From positions 1-64,000 of the IMG/VR virus record IMGVR_UViG_3300008111_000018: a stretch of DNA of 64,000 bases. One strand, 5' to 3'. A program made the position numbers and the translations under genes. Shown here piece by piece: positions 49,601 to 58,328 of this stretch. The notes beneath the pieces are model-generated. The model saw only the letters and a list, made by a program, of their open reading frames with translations. It was not told where the DNA came from and made no database searches. How positions within the stretch are numbered: the first letter of the stretch is position 1; each line of letters opens with the position of its first letter. The stretch comes from a virus.

Positions 49601-51312
49601 CCGGGGATATAACTACAGTAAATTCATATGAACAATTCGATTATTGTGAAGTAGATGCCGTTGATGACGATGTTCGTTCTACAGATATTATTGATATTAG
49701 ACCTAGAGTTTCTTCAATAGAAGTTACTGCCGGTTCAAGATCTCCTTTTGAATTTTTTGGTAGAAACTTTACTTCAGCAGGAAATTCTGCACCTAATATT
49801 TTAGCTTCAGATGAGTCTATTATCTTAACATATTCCTTCTATTTACCTAGAATAGATAAAATTTTGTTGGATAAAACTGGTTTATTTTACATTAAGTACG
49901 GTATTTCTGCAGAAATACCACAGGTTCCACTCACAAATGATGATGCTATAGAACTAGCAACTGTATATCTCCCCCCATATCTTTGCAATATTGATGATGC
50001 TGAGATTGAAATTAAAGAGCACAGAAGATATACTATGGCAGATATTGGCAGACTTGAAGATAGGATAGAAAACTTAGAATACTACACTTCTCTCTCTGCT
50101 TTAGAAATTGATACTTCTAATTTCACTGTAACTGATGAAAATGGACTGAATCGTTTTAAATCTGGATTTTTTGTCGATAATTTTTCTACAACAATTGCAC
50201 AAAATAAATCAACTACTGTTAAAAATAGTATTGATACCCAAAATTTAGAACTAAGACCAACCCACTATACAACATCATTAGATTTACAATTAGGAACAAC
50301 CTCTAAAATAAGTCTATCAAGAAATTCTGGACCATTAAGACCAAACGCAGATTCTAGAGTTGATAGATCATTGATAGGAAGTGGAGTAAGAAGAACTGGC
50401 CAACTTATTACTTTAGACTACAATGAAGTAAGATTAATTAATCAACCATATGCAACTAGATCTGTTAATGTCAATCCATTTGCAGAAGAGTTCTATACAG
50501 GAACTATAGAACTATATCCATCATCTGATGTTTGGGTCGATCAGGTAAGAGTAAAACCAAACACTGTAGAAATTGGAGATGCATTTACTGAGACAAGTTT
50601 ACAAACAAGAACTACTCAAAATGATCAACAGACAGGTTTAGCGCCAGTGACATGGAATTCTCATGAAACTTGGTCTCCACCTACAACAAATGCACCAAAA
50701 GCAGAAACTAAACCCACTGCAACAACCACTTCAACACCTAATGCAGCTCAAACTGCCGCTAGTTCTGCTCCACCAAAAACTGTTCCAAAAGTTAATAAAC
50801 CTAAAGTATCAAGTCCAGGTGTTTCAGCTTGCGCTCTTCCTTCAAAACTTAAAGGTGGTATCAACGCCAACATGGGTGGCGGTGGCGGCGGTGGTGGAAT
50901 GGGCGGTGGCGGCGGTGGTGGAATGGGCGGTGGTGGAATGGGCATGGGTTCACACTCCGTTGCTCCAAGAATACCAAAAGATGGGGCAAATAGTTCTTTT
51001 GTAATGCCACCGATGAAAACATTGCCAGCAACCAGACCAGAAGATAGAACTAAAAAAGAAGGTCAACTAATAAAAGACAATAACAAATATGTTAAGCAGG
51101 TCCTTAAAGGTAAAATGGGAACTGTTGATAAACTCTTAGATATTAGGACAGGTCAGGTAAAACGAGATGACAAGGGTAAACCAAGAATTAAAGATCCAAA
51201 TATCTTAAGTAAACCCACAAATAATACAGGCTCTATTATGGGGGCAGGTATGGGTCAAAATAGGGCTCCAAAAATACCAGGAACTAATTTAAGGATGGGA
51301 AAACGTTCTTAA
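46645..51312 (+). CDS. DUF4815 virion structural protein
   Basis: A 1555-aa protein. The start (LNISPYYDDYDRDKNFFRVL, FKPGFPVQARELTTLQSMLQ, HFFKEGSVVIPG) is the DUF4815 signature, a structural protein family common in cyanophages. The middle is beta-rich; near residue 1140 a helix region (HRRYTMADIGRLEDRIENLE) occurs. The C-terminus has a Pro/Thr-rich linker and a Gly-Met low-complexity stretch (residues about 1410-1433) before a basic end. It probably belongs to the baseplate periphery or to tail fibre attachments. Confidence 0.75.
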   Translation: MAQELNLNISPYYDDYDRDKNFFRVLFKPGFPVQARELTTLQSMLQNQIEQFGNHFFKEGSVVIPGNLTYKNDLNAVILENQFQGKPSSYYLDTLIGSEIKGQTSGVTATIQAFLPQGSGVENTTLYVKYLASGTGNEQLTFLNGETLLVNDDDTIVVDKQSLESAGEDNDDDIKELSLLRGQSFATTITGKSTFKGSAVYLEEGVYFIRGFFVTVPTSVLYLSPYSATPSAKVGLRIFERIVDSFDDETLNDNSQGFNNFAAPGADRLSIFAKLDQIPLDATDLDNFVVLMEIEDGVLRKFNKKPEYNVFAQELARRTYDESGDYYVNSPVITARETLNNLKGNNGIFTEEQLTYDNNQPSEDLGTYSISPTKAYVKGFEIESISPGFFDFQKPRTTKTLADQSVNYTTGYSLSLNRVYGSPIIGFGTSYYVTLRDSRVGTSSLVPAGNEIGVARVYDFALESGSYTTSSPQENVWDISLYDIQTYTNLTLNTPITLNTPTHIKGRQSGASGFLRYPVSAGVALTVYDVQGAFSLGEKLIFDGVDNNRIVKKTRQYSMSDVESLYGIVGTAFTFSADTIQSVSVPIGQVTIGARSGNISVVTSVENFFTGVVTTGNLVAFTNPGVSTVTFASVESVSGKTLTISGVTTVHGICDGALPTSSINPTDFRILSTPVPTSSDNTLYTVLPKRNLESVDLNETNLTIKKQYDVTIVLGSTEIISAGANETFLPYDEERYTLITEDGNTQPLSSNNLVFSNGSLSLQIKGLSGSGRAKLITTLRKINIKSKIKTKNRANVLIVNKSSLPSSGIGGTTLNDGLVYGNYPYGTRVQDEEICLLEPEVTRVYGIFESNDINDPDLPSLVLTSLSGPTNRVGDLLIGEEFVGRTSKAIGLYSEKINDLKIGFVYVNSNKFIEGEEIVFKESGITANISLVDVGDRDVTSLFLLDTNQKSTIYDYSKIIKQSKAKTLSRKLKIVYESASFLPSDTGDITTVNSYEQFDYCEVDAVDDDVRSTDIIDIRPRVSSIEVTAGSRSPFEFFGRNFTSAGNSAPNILASDESIILTYSFYLPRIDKILLDKTGLFYIKYGISAEIPQVPLTNDDAIELATVYLPPYLCNIDDAEIEIKEHRRYTMADIGRLEDRIENLEYYTSLSALEIDTSNFTVTDENGLNRFKSGFFVDNFSTTIAQNKSTTVKNSIDTQNLELRPTHYTTSLDLQLGTTSKISLSRNSGPLRPNADSRVDRSLIGSGVRRTGQLITLDYNEVRLINQPYATRSVNVNPFAEEFYTGTIELYPSSDVWVDQVRVKPNTVEIGDAFTETSLQTRTTQNDQQTGLAPVTWNSHETWSPPTTNAPKAETKPTATTTSTPNAAQTAASSAPPKTVPKVNKPKVSSPGVSACALPSKLKGGINANMGGGGGGGGMGGGGGGGMGGGGMGMGSHSVAPRIPKDGANSSFVMPPMKTLPATRPEDRTKKEGQLIKDNNKYVKQVLKGKMGTVDKLLDIRTGQVKRDDKGKPRIKDPNILSKPTNNTGSIMGAGMGQNRAPKIPGTNLRMGKRS

Positions 51313-51325
51313 CATTGATGCAGTT

Positions 51326-51355
51326 TTGTCCTAAATAATAACTTAGATAGGACAA
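51326..51355 (+). terminator. Hairpin between DUF4815 gene and next gene
   Basis: TTGTCCTA (51326-51333) pairs with TAGGACAA (51348-51355), then TTCAATAAAA. Possible terminator or processing site, without a good T-run. Confidence 0.5.
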
Positions 51356-51393
51356 TTCAATAAAAATATCAACAATATAAAATAAGGAAAAAA

Positions 51394-52809
51394 ATGACTA
51401 CTTTAGCTCCACCATCAATGACCGCACCAAAAGAACCGCAGTCAAAAACGGTATCTTTTGGCGATAGAGTTCTAGCATCTAAAGTATTACCTTATATGAG
51501 GTCTAGAAACATTGAATTTACTGCAAAAAGGATGAAACCTCTTACTAGAGTTTATCCTTTTTTTGGTGGAGTTGATGTTAGCAAATTTGTTGTTCCAAAA
51601 CTAATTGAGATTAGAATGACATCTGGAGTTTTCCAGGTCGGAGAAACTGTTGTTGGTTCTTTTGATAATCCACAATTACCAAGTTGCAGATTTAGAGTTG
51701 CTGTACAAAATCATAAGTATGGCGATTATACAAATCCAGAAGATATTTTTGATATTAATCCATACAATCAAAATCAAACAATTCCTGTTAACTATTCAGC
51801 AACTTCAACCATTTTGAATGTTGACACATATAGTTTATCCGATAAGGCGTCGGATTTTTTAGGTTATATTGCTGTTGGAATGAAACTTAGGGGGTCAACA
51901 ACCAAAGCGGAGGCAACAGTCACCGATTTAAGACTAGTGACAAATGATGATGGGGTTGTTATTGGATCATTTTTTATTCCAAACCCAAATGTAGATGCAA
52001 ATCCCACATTTGAAGCGGGTGTTAGAGCTTTCAGACTTACAAGTAGTAGAGTCAATTCTCTAGTTGTTGGAACTTTTACAACGGCAGCAGAAGAAAATTA
52101 TCATGCCGAAGGTAAAATAAATACCGTACAAGAAAATGTCATAGTCACTAGACCAGTTCGAGTAGAAACCAATATTACTCAAGTAATCAATGTCATAGGT
52201 GGACCTGGAAACGAAGATGTATTTATTGATTTCCCAATAGATTACCCAACACCAGTTCCAACACCGGGACCAGGACCAACACCAGGACCAACACCAGGAC
52301 CAACACCAGGACCAACACCAACACCAACACCAACACCAACACCAACACCAACACCAACACCCAAACCAGCACCAACAACAATTTACTACAACTATGGCAC
52401 AAAGCAACTTTATGATGGTGGTGCTGGTAGATTGAAAGAATTAGCTAAGGATGCAGGACTTTCTAAGAAGGAAATTAAAAATATTGATAAAGATATGAGC
52501 GCAAAGGCTCAAAATAGAATTGTTAACAAGATAAACAACAGTGATTTTGCATCGGCGGCAAATATACAAGTTGGAACTGGCAATATTAAGCATGGACAAA
52601 AAACAGTAACAAATCCAGGAAATAATTTGGCAAAAGTGGCAGTTGAAGGAAGTAGAGTTGGTGGAGGAACTGCAGGCCAAATGGGCGGCGGCGGTGGTGG
52701 CGGCGGTGGTGGCGGTGGCGGCGGCGGAAAAATGAGCGATATACGCCTTAAGAAGAATATTATTTCTATAAATAATGCATTACAAAGATTAATGAATATA
52801 AACTTTTAA
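51394..52809 (+). CDS. Virion protein with repeat linker and split S74-like C-terminus
   Basis: A 471-aa protein. The N-terminal part ([20 protein letters not shown], then [12 protein letters not shown]) is a conserved phage structural signature that, as I recall, is joined in other cyanophages to a large protein also containing the 53085 gene's sequence. From about residue 284 there is a Pro/Thr/Gly repeat encoded by tandem CCAACA units (52245-52377). Then follow a helical segment, a poly-Gly run (52682-52730) and, at the end, [19 protein letters not shown], the start of a peptidase-S74 chaperone domain. A TAA at 52807 cuts this domain; the rest is in frame in the next gene. Confidence 0.7.
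   Translation: MTTLAPPSMTAPKEPQSKTVSFGDRVLASKVLPYMRSRNIEFTAKRMKPLTRVYPFFGGVDVSKFVVPKLIEIRMTSGVFQVGETVVGSFDNPQLPSCRFRVAVQNHKYGDYTNPEDIFDINPYNQNQTIPVNYSATSTILNVDTYSLSDKASDFLGYIAVGMKLRGSTTKAEATVTDLRLVTNDDGVVIGSFFIPNPNVDANPTFEAGVRAFRLTSSRVNSLVVGTFTTAAEENYHAEGKINTVQENVIVTRPVRVETNITQVINVIGGPGNEDVFIDFPIDYPTPVPTPGPGPTPGPTPGPTPGPTPTPTPTPTPTPTPTPKPAPTTIYYNYGTKQLYDGGAGRLKELAKDAGLSKKEIKNIDKDMSAKAQNRIVNKINNSDFASAANIQVGTGNIKHGQKTVTNPGNNLAKVAVEGSRVGGGTAGQMGGGGGGGGGGGGGGGKMSDIRLKKNIISINNALQRLMNINF
52245..52377 (+). repeat. CCAACA/CCAGGA tandem repeat
   Basis: About twenty 6-bp units encode alternating Pro-Thr and Pro-Gly. Such an array is prone to length variation by slippage, and would change a linker length in the protein. 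Confidence 0.8.
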
Positions 52810-52812
52810 AAA

Positions 52813-53067
52813 ATGAAATATCTTGATAGATTATCAAATATAAATGGAAAATATTATGAGTGGAACGATAAAATGAAAGATTTGAGTGGAAAAAGTGGAT
52901 TTGACTATGGAGTAATAGCTCAGGAAATTCAAAGAGAATTTCCTGAGATGGTAATGGTGGATGACTCTGGATATTTTTCCGTGGACTATATACAGTTAAT
53001 CCCGGTTTTAATAGAAGCTGTTAAAGAGTTAAAATTAGAAATAGATCTATTAAAGGAAAATAAATAG
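52813..53067 (+). CDS. C-terminal half of a peptidase-S74-like chaperone domain
   Basis: An 84-aa frame (YLDRLSNINGKYYEWNDKMK, then KSGFDYGVIAQEIQREFPEM, ending in a helix LIEAVKELKLEIDLLKE). This is the second half of an S74 intramolecular chaperone: NGKYYEWND, GVIAQEIQ(RE)FPE and the C-terminal trimerising helix are typical. It is in the same frame as the upstream gene, separated only by TAA-AAA. It may be made as a separate polypeptide from ATG 52813 or by stop readthrough. Confidence 0.65.
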   Translation: MKYLDRLSNINGKYYEWNDKMKDLSGKSGFDYGVIAQEIQREFPEMVMVDDSGYFSVDYIQLIPVLIEAVKELKLEIDLLKENK

Positions 53068-53084
53068 TAAAAAGTCTCAATAAA

Positions 53085-55592
53085 ATGAAAGTTGTAAATC
53101 CATTAGCTCAATCCTTTTATATTGATAACGACTCTGGAGTTTTTATAACTTCGGTAGATTTATATTTTTCAGCAAAAGATAAGTCTTTGCCAGTAGCAGT
53201 TCAACTGAGACCAATGGAATTGGGAGTTCCTACCCCAAAAGTATATCCATTCAGTGAGGTTGTATTAAATCCAAAACAAATACAAGTATCGGATGATGCA
53301 TCTTTACCGACGAGGGTTGTTTTTCCATCTCCAGTATACTTAAGTGGTAAAAAATTTCATGCCATAGTTGTTATGGCAAACTTACCAACATATAGTCTTT
53401 GGGTTTCTAGATTAAATGAAGTAGATGTTACCACACTTGCTGGGTTAGAATCAAAGCAATTATTGGTAACAAAGCAACCACTATCTGGTGGATTATTTAA
53501 ATCTCAAAATGGAGAAACTTGGACAGAAAGTGGATTTGAAGATTTAAAGTTTACACTTTACAGAGCAAACTTTACATCTTCTTTTGGTGATTTTAATTTT
53601 TATAATCCAGATTTAACCGTAGCGAATAATCAGATTGCAGAATTAGTACCCAATCCCTTAGAATTTAATTCTAAGAGAATTCGTGTTGGTTTAGGTACAA
53701 CAATTCAAGACAATATTTTAAAATTAGGAAATACAATAGTACAGCAGGGAAGTAATGCTTCTGGCAATTATGTTGATTCTGCGGGTATTGCTACAGGTAG
53801 TTTAACAATCGTAAATCCCGGAATAGGATACACACCATCATCGGGTAGTCTAACATATACGGGAATAGCATTAACCAGTATCACCGGTGAGGGTAAGAAT
53901 GGGACAGTTGATGTAACAATTACTGATGGGGTTGCAGTAGCAGCAACAATAAACAGTGGCGGAACTGGTTATAGTGATGGAGATATTGTCACAATATCGC
54001 AGTTAGGTAATGATGATATTGGTATTAATTTACTAATGTCTGTACAAAATCTTTTTGGAATAAATGAATTAATTTTAGATAATGTTCAGGGAGACTTTGT
54101 AACTGGAATTGGAAATACTCTACAGTATATCAATAGTTCAGGTATCCGAACAGATATAAATGGCGGAGGTGTTTTGATTGTAGATGGAGAAATTGATACT
54201 GAAACTGATGGATTGCATATAAAGGTAAACCACAGGAACCATGCAATGCACGCCGAAGAAAATAATGTCGTAATAAGAGATGTATTGCCGGATATCAAAC
54301 CAGTTAAGTTAACTCAAAATTATAGTGCATCATCAACGGGAAATATTGTTGTTGATTCTGTAGCAAAATTTGATACATTTGAAAACGTAGGAATTAGTAG
54401 CACTAATCCGGGTTATATACGAATTGGTAGAGAAATTATTGCATATCAGGGGATTTCAGGAAACACTCTTACAGGAATAACAAGACAAATAGATCAAACT
54501 AGAAATTTCACATATTCTGCAGGAGCTCCCGTTTATAAGTATGAACTCAATGGAATTTCTTTAAGAAGAATCAATAAAACACATACTCTACAGGATTCTA
54601 CAATTACAGATTCCATAGACTTTGATTATTATCATATTAAAGTTGACACTTCATCGGGAGGAAATACGAGTCCATTACCTCAAGGACAAGTAGATAGAAG
54701 TGTTGGTACATCCTTTCCAAAGTTATACATTAATGAAACAAAAATAACCGGTGGAGATAAAATTACAGCGACTCAAAATATACAATTTGAATCAGCAAAA
54801 CCAGTTATTCAGACATTAACACTCAACGGAACTGATATTTCTGCAAGAGTAAGAACTGTATCTGGAACAAGTGTAGATGGTTTGGAATTTTCTTTTTATG
54901 ATCAGGGATTTGACGAAATAAACTTAAATAAAACTAACTATTTTGAATCTCCAAGATTGATATGCTCAAAAGAAAATGAGCAGCAATTTTTATCATCCAA
55001 TAATGAATTCTTTGGCAATAAATCATTAACAGTGAACATGTTTTTGGAAACTACTAATAGGTTTATTTCGCCGGTAGTTGACTTAGATAGGGCATCGATG
55101 ATTTTTGTTACCAACAGAATTAATAATCCCATCCAAAATTATGCCGCAGATGATAGAGTTTCCACTTTAAAAGATGACCCATCATCCTTTGTTTATGCAA
55201 CAAACCCAATACAATTAGAAATTCCAGCAACCTCTATAAAGGTAATTGTAGCTGCATATATTAATGAATATAGTGATTTAAGATGCTTATATGCAATAAA
55301 AAATGATCCAAATCAAGAATTGATTTACTATCCTTTCCCTGGTTATTCGAATGAATCCAGTGCAGATGACCCAGATTTGTATAGAGCATTAAGTGATGGA
55401 ACTTCCGATAATAAGATAGAAAAAAGTAAATCTTTAGCATTCAAAAGTAATGAACTGTCTTTTACAGATCATGAATTTACTATTTCAAATCTTCCAGCAT
55501 TTAAATATCTTAGTATTAAATTAATTGGTGCGGGAACAAATCAGGCGTATCCACCAAGATTAAAAGACTTAAGAGTTATTTGTTTAGCATGA
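53085..55592 (+). CDS. Virion structural protein (DPLAQSF-type)
   Basis: An 835-aa protein. Its start (NPLAQSFYIDNDSGVFITSV, DLYFSAKDKSLPVAVQLRPM) is a structural signature frequently found downstream of the VLPYMRSR motif in large cyanophage baseplate/fibre proteins. The middle has the NPGIGY and GGTGYSDG repeats shared with gp7, gp8 and gp14, and the rest is beta-rich. It probably assembles with the 51394 and 46645 products in the baseplate/tail-fibre complex. Confidence 0.7.
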   Translation: MKVVNPLAQSFYIDNDSGVFITSVDLYFSAKDKSLPVAVQLRPMELGVPTPKVYPFSEVVLNPKQIQVSDDASLPTRVVFPSPVYLSGKKFHAIVVMANLPTYSLWVSRLNEVDVTTLAGLESKQLLVTKQPLSGGLFKSQNGETWTESGFEDLKFTLYRANFTSSFGDFNFYNPDLTVANNQIAELVPNPLEFNSKRIRVGLGTTIQDNILKLGNTIVQQGSNASGNYVDSAGIATGSLTIVNPGIGYTPSSGSLTYTGIALTSITGEGKNGTVDVTITDGVAVAATINSGGTGYSDGDIVTISQLGNDDIGINLLMSVQNLFGINELILDNVQGDFVTGIGNTLQYINSSGIRTDINGGGVLIVDGEIDTETDGLHIKVNHRNHAMHAEENNVVIRDVLPDIKPVKLTQNYSASSTGNIVVDSVAKFDTFENVGISSTNPGYIRIGREIIAYQGISGNTLTGITRQIDQTRNFTYSAGAPVYKYELNGISLRRINKTHTLQDSTITDSIDFDYYHIKVDTSSGGNTSPLPQGQVDRSVGTSFPKLYINETKITGGDKITATQNIQFESAKPVIQTLTLNGTDISARVRTVSGTSVDGLEFSFYDQGFDEINLNKTNYFESPRLICSKENEQQFLSSNNEFFGNKSLTVNMFLETTNRFISPVVDLDRASMIFVTNRINNPIQNYAADDRVSTLKDDPSSFVYATNPIQLEIPATSIKVIVAAYINEYSDLRCLYAIKNDPNQELIYYPFPGYSNESSADDPDLYRALSDGTSDNKIEKSKSLAFKSNELSFTDHEFTISNLPAFKYLSIKLIGAGTNQAYPPRLKDLRVICLA

Positions 55593-55593
55593 T

Positions 55594-55821
55594 ATGGATT
55601 ACATAAAAGTAAAGGATCATAACAATTTAATAAGGGATCCAAACAGCCAAGCTATTTTAAATTTAGATATGAATGAATATAATAACTACATGAAATTAAA
55701 AAAGATAAAAGAAAATGAATCAAATAGAGTAAAAAAATTAGAAAATGATGTTGGAGATATAAAAAATGATTTAGATGATATCAAAAATTTACTTAGGAGT
55801 TTGATTGATGGATCCAAATAA
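55594..55821 (+). CDS. Small coiled-coil phage protein
   Basis: A 75-aa protein ending in a heptad-like helix (VKKLENDVGDIKNDLDDIKN). It starts 1 nt after the previous stop and overlaps the next gene. Function unknown; the location among baseplate and neck genes suggests a virion or assembly role. Confidence 0.65.
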   Translation: MDYIKVKDHNNLIRDPNSQAILNLDMNEYNNYMKLKKIKENESNRVKKLENDVGDIKNDLDDIKNLLRSLIDGSK

Positions 55822-55975
55822 AATAGTTTTAGACGATATTAACAAGATGTTTGAATATGAAAAGTTGGCAAGGGATATTGATACTATTCAAGATTTAGAA
55901 ACCCTAAGACAATACTCAAAAGCGTACATAAAATTATATTTGAAACAACAAGAAGTTGTATCTAAGTGGGGTTAA
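55808..55975 (+). CDS. Small conserved phage protein upstream of gp13
   Basis: A 55-aa helical, acidic protein (MDPNKIVLDDINKMFEYEKL, ARDIDTIQDLETLRQYSKAY). This kind of short protein recurs just upstream of gp13 in T4-like cyanophages. Function unknown. Confidence 0.65.
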   Translation: MDPNKIVLDDINKMFEYEKLARDIDTIQDLETLRQYSKAYIKLYLKQQEVVSKWG

Positions 55976-55981
55976 GACATT

Positions 55982-55989
55982 CATAAATA
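55982..55989 (+). promoter_or_regulatory. Late promoter CATAAATA
   Basis: CATAAATA 18 nt before ATG 56008, just after the preceding stop. Confidence 0.65.
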
Positions 55990-56007
55990 TTTAAAAAAGA
56001 TTGAATA

Positions 56008-56862
56008 ATGGCGCAACCATCTACCAGACAAGAATTGATAGATTATTGTAAAAGAAAACTGGGAGCGCCAGTTTTAGAGATTAATGTTGCTGATGAGCAA
56101 ATTGAAGATTTAGTTGATGATGCAATTCAGTTTTTTCAAGAAAGACATTTTGATGGAGTATATCCAACTTTTTACAAATACAAATTAACTCAAAATGACA
56201 TAGATAGAGGAAGGGCAGGTCACTCTGGTGGAATAGAAAATGGTGTTGGTATAGCAAGCACTAGTGTAACAACAAATATTTCGGGAACTTCAGCAACTTT
56301 CAATTATTATGAAAATAGCAATTATCTTCAAGTTCCACCCAATGTAATTGGTATTAATAAAATTTTTACTTTTGATGGTGCAAACACTATAACTAACAAT
56401 ATGTTTAGTGTGAAATATCAATTATTTTTAAACGATGTTTATTATTGGGGTGCAGTTGAGTTATTAAGTTATGCAATGGTTAAAACTTACTTGGAAGACT
56501 TGGATTTTTTACTAAACACTCAGAAGCAAATAAGATTCAACAAAAGGCAAGATAGATTATATTTAGATATTGATTGGTCATCGGTTAGAGAAGGTGAGTT
56601 TATCATTATTGATTGTTACTCAACTTTAGATCCAAATGATTATTCAAGAGTTTGGAATGATTCTTTCTTAAAACCATACCTAACCTCATTAATTAAAAAA
56701 CAGTGGGGTCAAAATATGATGAAATTTACTGGCGTTAAGCTCCCAGGTGGAGTCGAATTGAATGGAAGACAGATGTATGAAGATGCCCAAAGAGAAATTG
56801 ATATTTTGATGGAAAAAATGTCGAATACATACGAACTTCCCCCATTTGATATGATTGGATAA
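56008..56862 (+). CDS. 13: Neck protein gp13
   Basis: A 284-aa protein with the N-terminus MAQPSTRQELIDYCKRKLGA and DEQIEDLVDDAIQFFQERHF seen in cyanophage gp13. gp13 and gp14 form the neck that closes the filled head before tail joining. Position before gp14 and gp15 and a length near T4's 309 support this. Confidence 0.85.
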   Translation: MAQPSTRQELIDYCKRKLGAPVLEINVADEQIEDLVDDAIQFFQERHFDGVYPTFYKYKLTQNDIDRGRAGHSGGIENGVGIASTSVTTNISGTSATFNYYENSNYLQVPPNVIGINKIFTFDGANTITNNMFSVKYQLFLNDVYYWGAVELLSYAMVKTYLEDLDFLLNTQKQIRFNKRQDRLYLDIDWSSVREGEFIIIDCYSTLDPNDYSRVWNDSFLKPYLTSLIKKQWGQNMMKFTGVKLPGGVELNGRQMYEDAQREIDILMEKMSNTYELPPFDMIG

Positions 56863-56865
56863 GAT

Positions 56866-58281
56866 ATGTTAAACCCATTTTTTCAACAAGGCTCAAAATC
56901 GGAGCAAGGACTTATTCAAGATTTGATTAACGAACAACTTAGAATGTATGGAATTGACGTTCACTATATTCCAAGAAGTTTTATCACAGAAAAAACTGTC
57001 ATTAGAGAAGTTATAGAATCAGAATTTAATAATGCATATCCAATAGAGGCTTACATAGACAACTATGAAGGATATGGTGATAATACGACTATTCTTTCAA
57101 AGTTTGGAATTCAATCTCTAAACGAGATTAATTTAATTATATCTAGAGAAAGATTTAAAAACTATATTTCGCCACTTATTCAAAACCAAACAAATATCAA
57201 ATTATCATCAAGACCAAAAGAGGGTGATTTAATTTATTTTCCTCTTGGTAATAGATTATTTGAAATTAAATTTGTAGAGCACGAAAAACCATTTTATCAA
57301 CTTCAAGGTCTTTATACATATCAACTTAAGTGCGAACTGTTTAGATATGAGGATGAACTTATTGACACTGATATTGATGAAATAGACGATCTTGTTAGTG
57401 GCACTGATTCAGTTGATGGTGATAAAAATCCTATTGGAAATGTGTTTAATTTAACAATGGTTGGTGCAGGAGCCACTGCAACCGCATTGGCATCAGTAGT
57501 TAATGGTGGAGTTAGATATATTCAAGTTACTAACAGAGGGGGGGGATATACTAGTACCCCAACTGTTGGAATATCATCATCACCATCAGGAAGAACTGCA
57601 TCGGCAATTGCAATAATGATTGATAATATTGTTGTGTGCAATCAGAATGTTTCCCCAAATACATCATCAGTTCAAAGTGTTGAAATTACAAACCCAGGAT
57701 TTGGGTATACAGTTGCACCCGGAGTTAGATTTATTGGTGGGGGAGGTAAAGGATCTACTGGTATTGCATCCATAGGAAATGGTGTAGTTGGAGTAATTAC
57801 TGTAACTAATAGTGGTTCTGGATATGTAACCCCACCGACTATTACTTTTACGGGGGTTTCTACAGTATCTGCAGCAGCAACAGCCGTTGTTTCGGCAGGT
57901 GGTTCAATTACTTCAATTCGTATTACTAATGCGGGAGCTGGATATACTGTTGCACCCACAATCACGATAGGTAATCCAATTTTAACATCTTCCGGAAACT
58001 TTGTTTTAAACGAAGTTGTTGTTGGTTCATCAAGCAGCACAACTGCAAGAGTGAAATCGTGGAACTCAATTACTAGAGTTCTTCAAGTATCTCAGATTAC
58101 TGGTAAATTTGTAGTTGGAGAAAATATAGTTGGGGCCGCATCCAGCGCATCATACTACTTAAAAACCGTTGATGATTATGTCAGAATTGCAGATGATGGT
58201 TACGCTGCAAATAATGAAATTGAAGATGAAGCAGATCAAATAATAGATTTTAGCGAAGTAAATCCATTTGGTATGCCATAA
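56866..58281 (+). CDS. 14: Neck protein gp14 with inserted GSGY repeats
   Basis: A 471-aa protein. Its N-terminus (LNPFFQQGSKSEQGLIQDLI, then MYGIDVHYIPRSFI) is gp14-like, as is the C-terminal part. T4 gp14 has 256 aa; the extra is about 180 residues of repeats (NRGGGYTSTP, NPGFGYTVAP, NSGSGYVTPP, NAGAGYTVAP) inserted from about residue 195. The same repeat type occurs in gp7, gp8 and the 53085 protein, suggesting a shared exposed module. Confidence 0.8.
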   Translation: MLNPFFQQGSKSEQGLIQDLINEQLRMYGIDVHYIPRSFITEKTVIREVIESEFNNAYPIEAYIDNYEGYGDNTTILSKFGIQSLNEINLIISRERFKNYISPLIQNQTNIKLSSRPKEGDLIYFPLGNRLFEIKFVEHEKPFYQLQGLYTYQLKCELFRYEDELIDTDIDEIDDLVSGTDSVDGDKNPIGNVFNLTMVGAGATATALASVVNGGVRYIQVTNRGGGYTSTPTVGISSSPSGRTASAIAIMIDNIVVCNQNVSPNTSSVQSVEITNPGFGYTVAPGVRFIGGGGKGSTGIASIGNGVVGVITVTNSGSGYVTPPTITFTGVSTVSAAATAVVSAGGSITSIRITNAGAGYTVAPTITIGNPILTSSGNFVLNEVVVGSSSSTTARVKSWNSITRVLQVSQITGKFVVGENIVGAASSASYYLKTVDDYVRIADDGYAANNEIEDEADQIIDFSEVNPFGMP

Positions 58282-58284
58282 ATA
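58277..58284 (+). promoter_or_regulatory. Late promoter CATAAATA
   Basis: CATAAATA overlaps the gp14 stop, 44 nt before ATG 58329. Confidence 0.6.
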
Positions 58285-58328
58285 GTCTTCAATAGAATTG
58301 TTAAATAGTAATACAATAAATTAGTGTC

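Noticed and set aside
50663-51004. Plus-strand frame within the DUF4815 gene
   Set aside because: It is a low-complexity shadow of the Pro/Thr and Gly-rich end of the large gene, read one frame off.
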